Positions 63,243-64,000 of a stretch of 64,000 bases of DNA are shown piece by piece. Position 1 is the stretch's first letter; each line of letters starts with the position of its first letter. Both the position numbers and the translations under genes were made by a program. This DNA comes from Desulfobacca sp. (lineage in GTDB: Bacteria; Desulfobacterota; Desulfobaccia; Desulfobaccales; Desulfobaccaceae). The notes beneath the pieces were generated by a model. The model was not told the DNA's origin. It saw only the letters and a program-made list of their open reading frames with translations, and did no database searches. Where the stretch lies: NCBI GenBank assembly GCA_020725545.1, contig DYEV01000019.1, forward strand, positions 124,001-188,000. The letters run 5' to 3'.

Positions 63243-64000
63243 ATGCGACGGCGAAAGCTTATCTGGCAGCTCTTTCCCCCCTTCTTACTCATCACCTTTC
63301 TTGCCCTGTTAGCCACGACCCTGTATGTCACCAAACATTGGCGGCAGCTTTATCTGGATCAACTCACTGCCACGCTTCTGAAACTGGCTCGCTTGCACGA
63401 ATCCCAAGTCCGGGAGCTTCTTCTCCAGGGAAACGGCAACCGCCTCCAGGAGATCACTCAATCCTTTGGACAGCAGACCGATATCCGCTTTTCGGTATTC
63501 CGGCCGACCGGTCAGGTGTTGGCTGATTCCGAATATGATCCGGCCCGTATGGAAAACCATGCCGACCGGCCGGAAATCAAAGAGGCCCTGCAGGGCCGGA
63601 CGGGTATTGCCACCCGCCGCAGCTTTACGCTGGATGAACGCATGATCTATCTGGCCCTGCCGGTTAAGGATGGTGAACGGATCGTCGGCATCATCCGGAC
63701 GGCGTTGCCGGTCACCACCATGGACACCACCCTCTGGGGTATCTATGTCAAGATTCTGGTGGGCAGTATAGGCATCGTGCTGCTGGCCGCGGCTTTCATT
63801 TTTTTCATCACCCGGCGGCTCAGCCGGCCTTTGACGGCCATCAATCAGGGGGCTGAGCGCTTTGCCAGGGGCGACCTGAGCAGCAAGGTGCCGGTGCCCC
63901 ACGCCGAAGAGTTGGCCAAGCTGGCCGAATCCTTGAATCACATGGCCGCACAGTTGGATGAACGCTTCCGGACCATATTGCAGCAGCGCCAGGAGCAAGA
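63243..64000 (+). CDS. phoR: phosphate regulon sensor kinase PhoR, 3'-truncated by window edge
   Basis: The first 252 residues of a membrane histidine kinase, still open at the window end. It starts MRRRKLIWQLFPPFLL with a membrane helix (LLITFLALLATTLYV). A periplasmic domain of about 130 residues follows (FSVFRPTGQVLADSEYD). A second helix (ILVGSIGIVLLAAAFIFFI) leads to HAMP (RRLSRPLTAINQGAERFARGD). The presence of a periplasmic sensor fits PhoR proteins of Gram-positive and deltaproteobacterial type. The catalytic domains lie beyond the window. It is four bases after phoB. Confidence 0.88.
   Translation, partial: MRRRKLIWQLFPPFLLITFLALLATTLYVTKHWRQLYLDQLTATLLKLARLHESQVRELLLQGNGNRLQEITQSFGQQTDIRFSVFRPTGQVLADSEYDPARMENHADRPEIKEALQGRTGIATRRSFTLDERMIYLALPVKDGERIVGIIRTALPVTTMDTTLWGIYVKILVGSIGIVLLAAAFIFFITRRLSRPLTAINQGAERFARGDLSSKVPVPHAEELAKLAESLNHMAAQLDERFRTILQQRQEQ

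Overview
The window is a GC-rich bacterial chromosome segment with dense housekeeping and signalling genes and no phage or plasmid block. The mix of genes suggests a Gram-negative anaerobe-type deltaproteobacterium (Desulfobacterota, perhaps a Desulfobacca-like lineage). It includes apolipoprotein N-acyltransferase, several large PAS/Cache histidine kinases, a YcaO-TPR protein, ATP-type PEP carboxykinase, an FmdB zinc ribbon and a LUD protein. That placement is an inference from gene content and was not tested. One complete tRNA gene is present, for the initiator tRNA-fMet (9423-9499).

Layout. 1-2.1 kb: nucleotide-sugar genes, with a 5'-truncated epimerase convergent with rfbB and a decayed frame between them. 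2.3-7.2 kb: a SAF-domain protein, pckA with a small partner gene, pyk and a cold-shock gene. 7.4-13.5 kb: an AmpG-like permease with two tiny paralogous genes, tRNA-fMet, a DNA methyltransferase fused to an SNase-like domain, a LUD protein, an M24 peptidase and an FmdB-type zinc ribbon. 13.6-20.3 kb: a membrane protein with a histidine kinase that lacks its phospho-acceptor His, era, lnt, wrbA and a DHH phosphoesterase. 20.5-28.8 kb: a binding-protein lipoprotein coupled to a hybrid kinase, two small unknown genes, mgtE with a long leader, and a PIN-PhoH ATPase. 28.9-39.1 kb: a YcaO-TPR protein, copZ-copA, an M18 aminopeptidase, a SHOCT membrane protein, an EamA permease, a PEBP-family protein and a stand-alone LigD-type phosphoesterase. 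39.2-44.4 kb: an hsp20-lon-acpS operon and a diadenylate-cyclase-domain protein. 44.7-54.7 kb: two signalling clusters, one Cache-PAS kinase + receiver + PEP-synthase-like protein, and one seven-PAS kinase + LuxR-type regulator. 55.0-56.8 kb: a transposase-derived protein that appears to have lost its DDE residues. 56.9-64 kb: the phosphate regulon, with phoU, pstS, pstC, pstA and two pstB genes on the minus strand and phoB-phoR divergent on the plus strand.

Most notable observation: the two PstB ATPases carry complementary defects. The downstream one (PstB1) has lost its LSGGQ signature but keeps its Q- and H-loops. The upstream one (PstB2) keeps LSGGQ but has lost the Q-loop Gln and the H-loop His. 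A heterodimer would therefore have exactly one intact and one degenerate ATP site. This asymmetry is well known in some ABC exporters, but I do not know it as a described feature of phosphate importers. The two genes are separated by a miniature inverted-repeat element, and a second copy of that element lies in front of the YcaO gene.

Other regions worth attention are the methyltransferase-SNase fusion, the c-di-AMP-synthase-like protein with an altered RHR motif, the PEP-synthase-like protein with an unrecognised C-terminal domain, and the His-less kinase.
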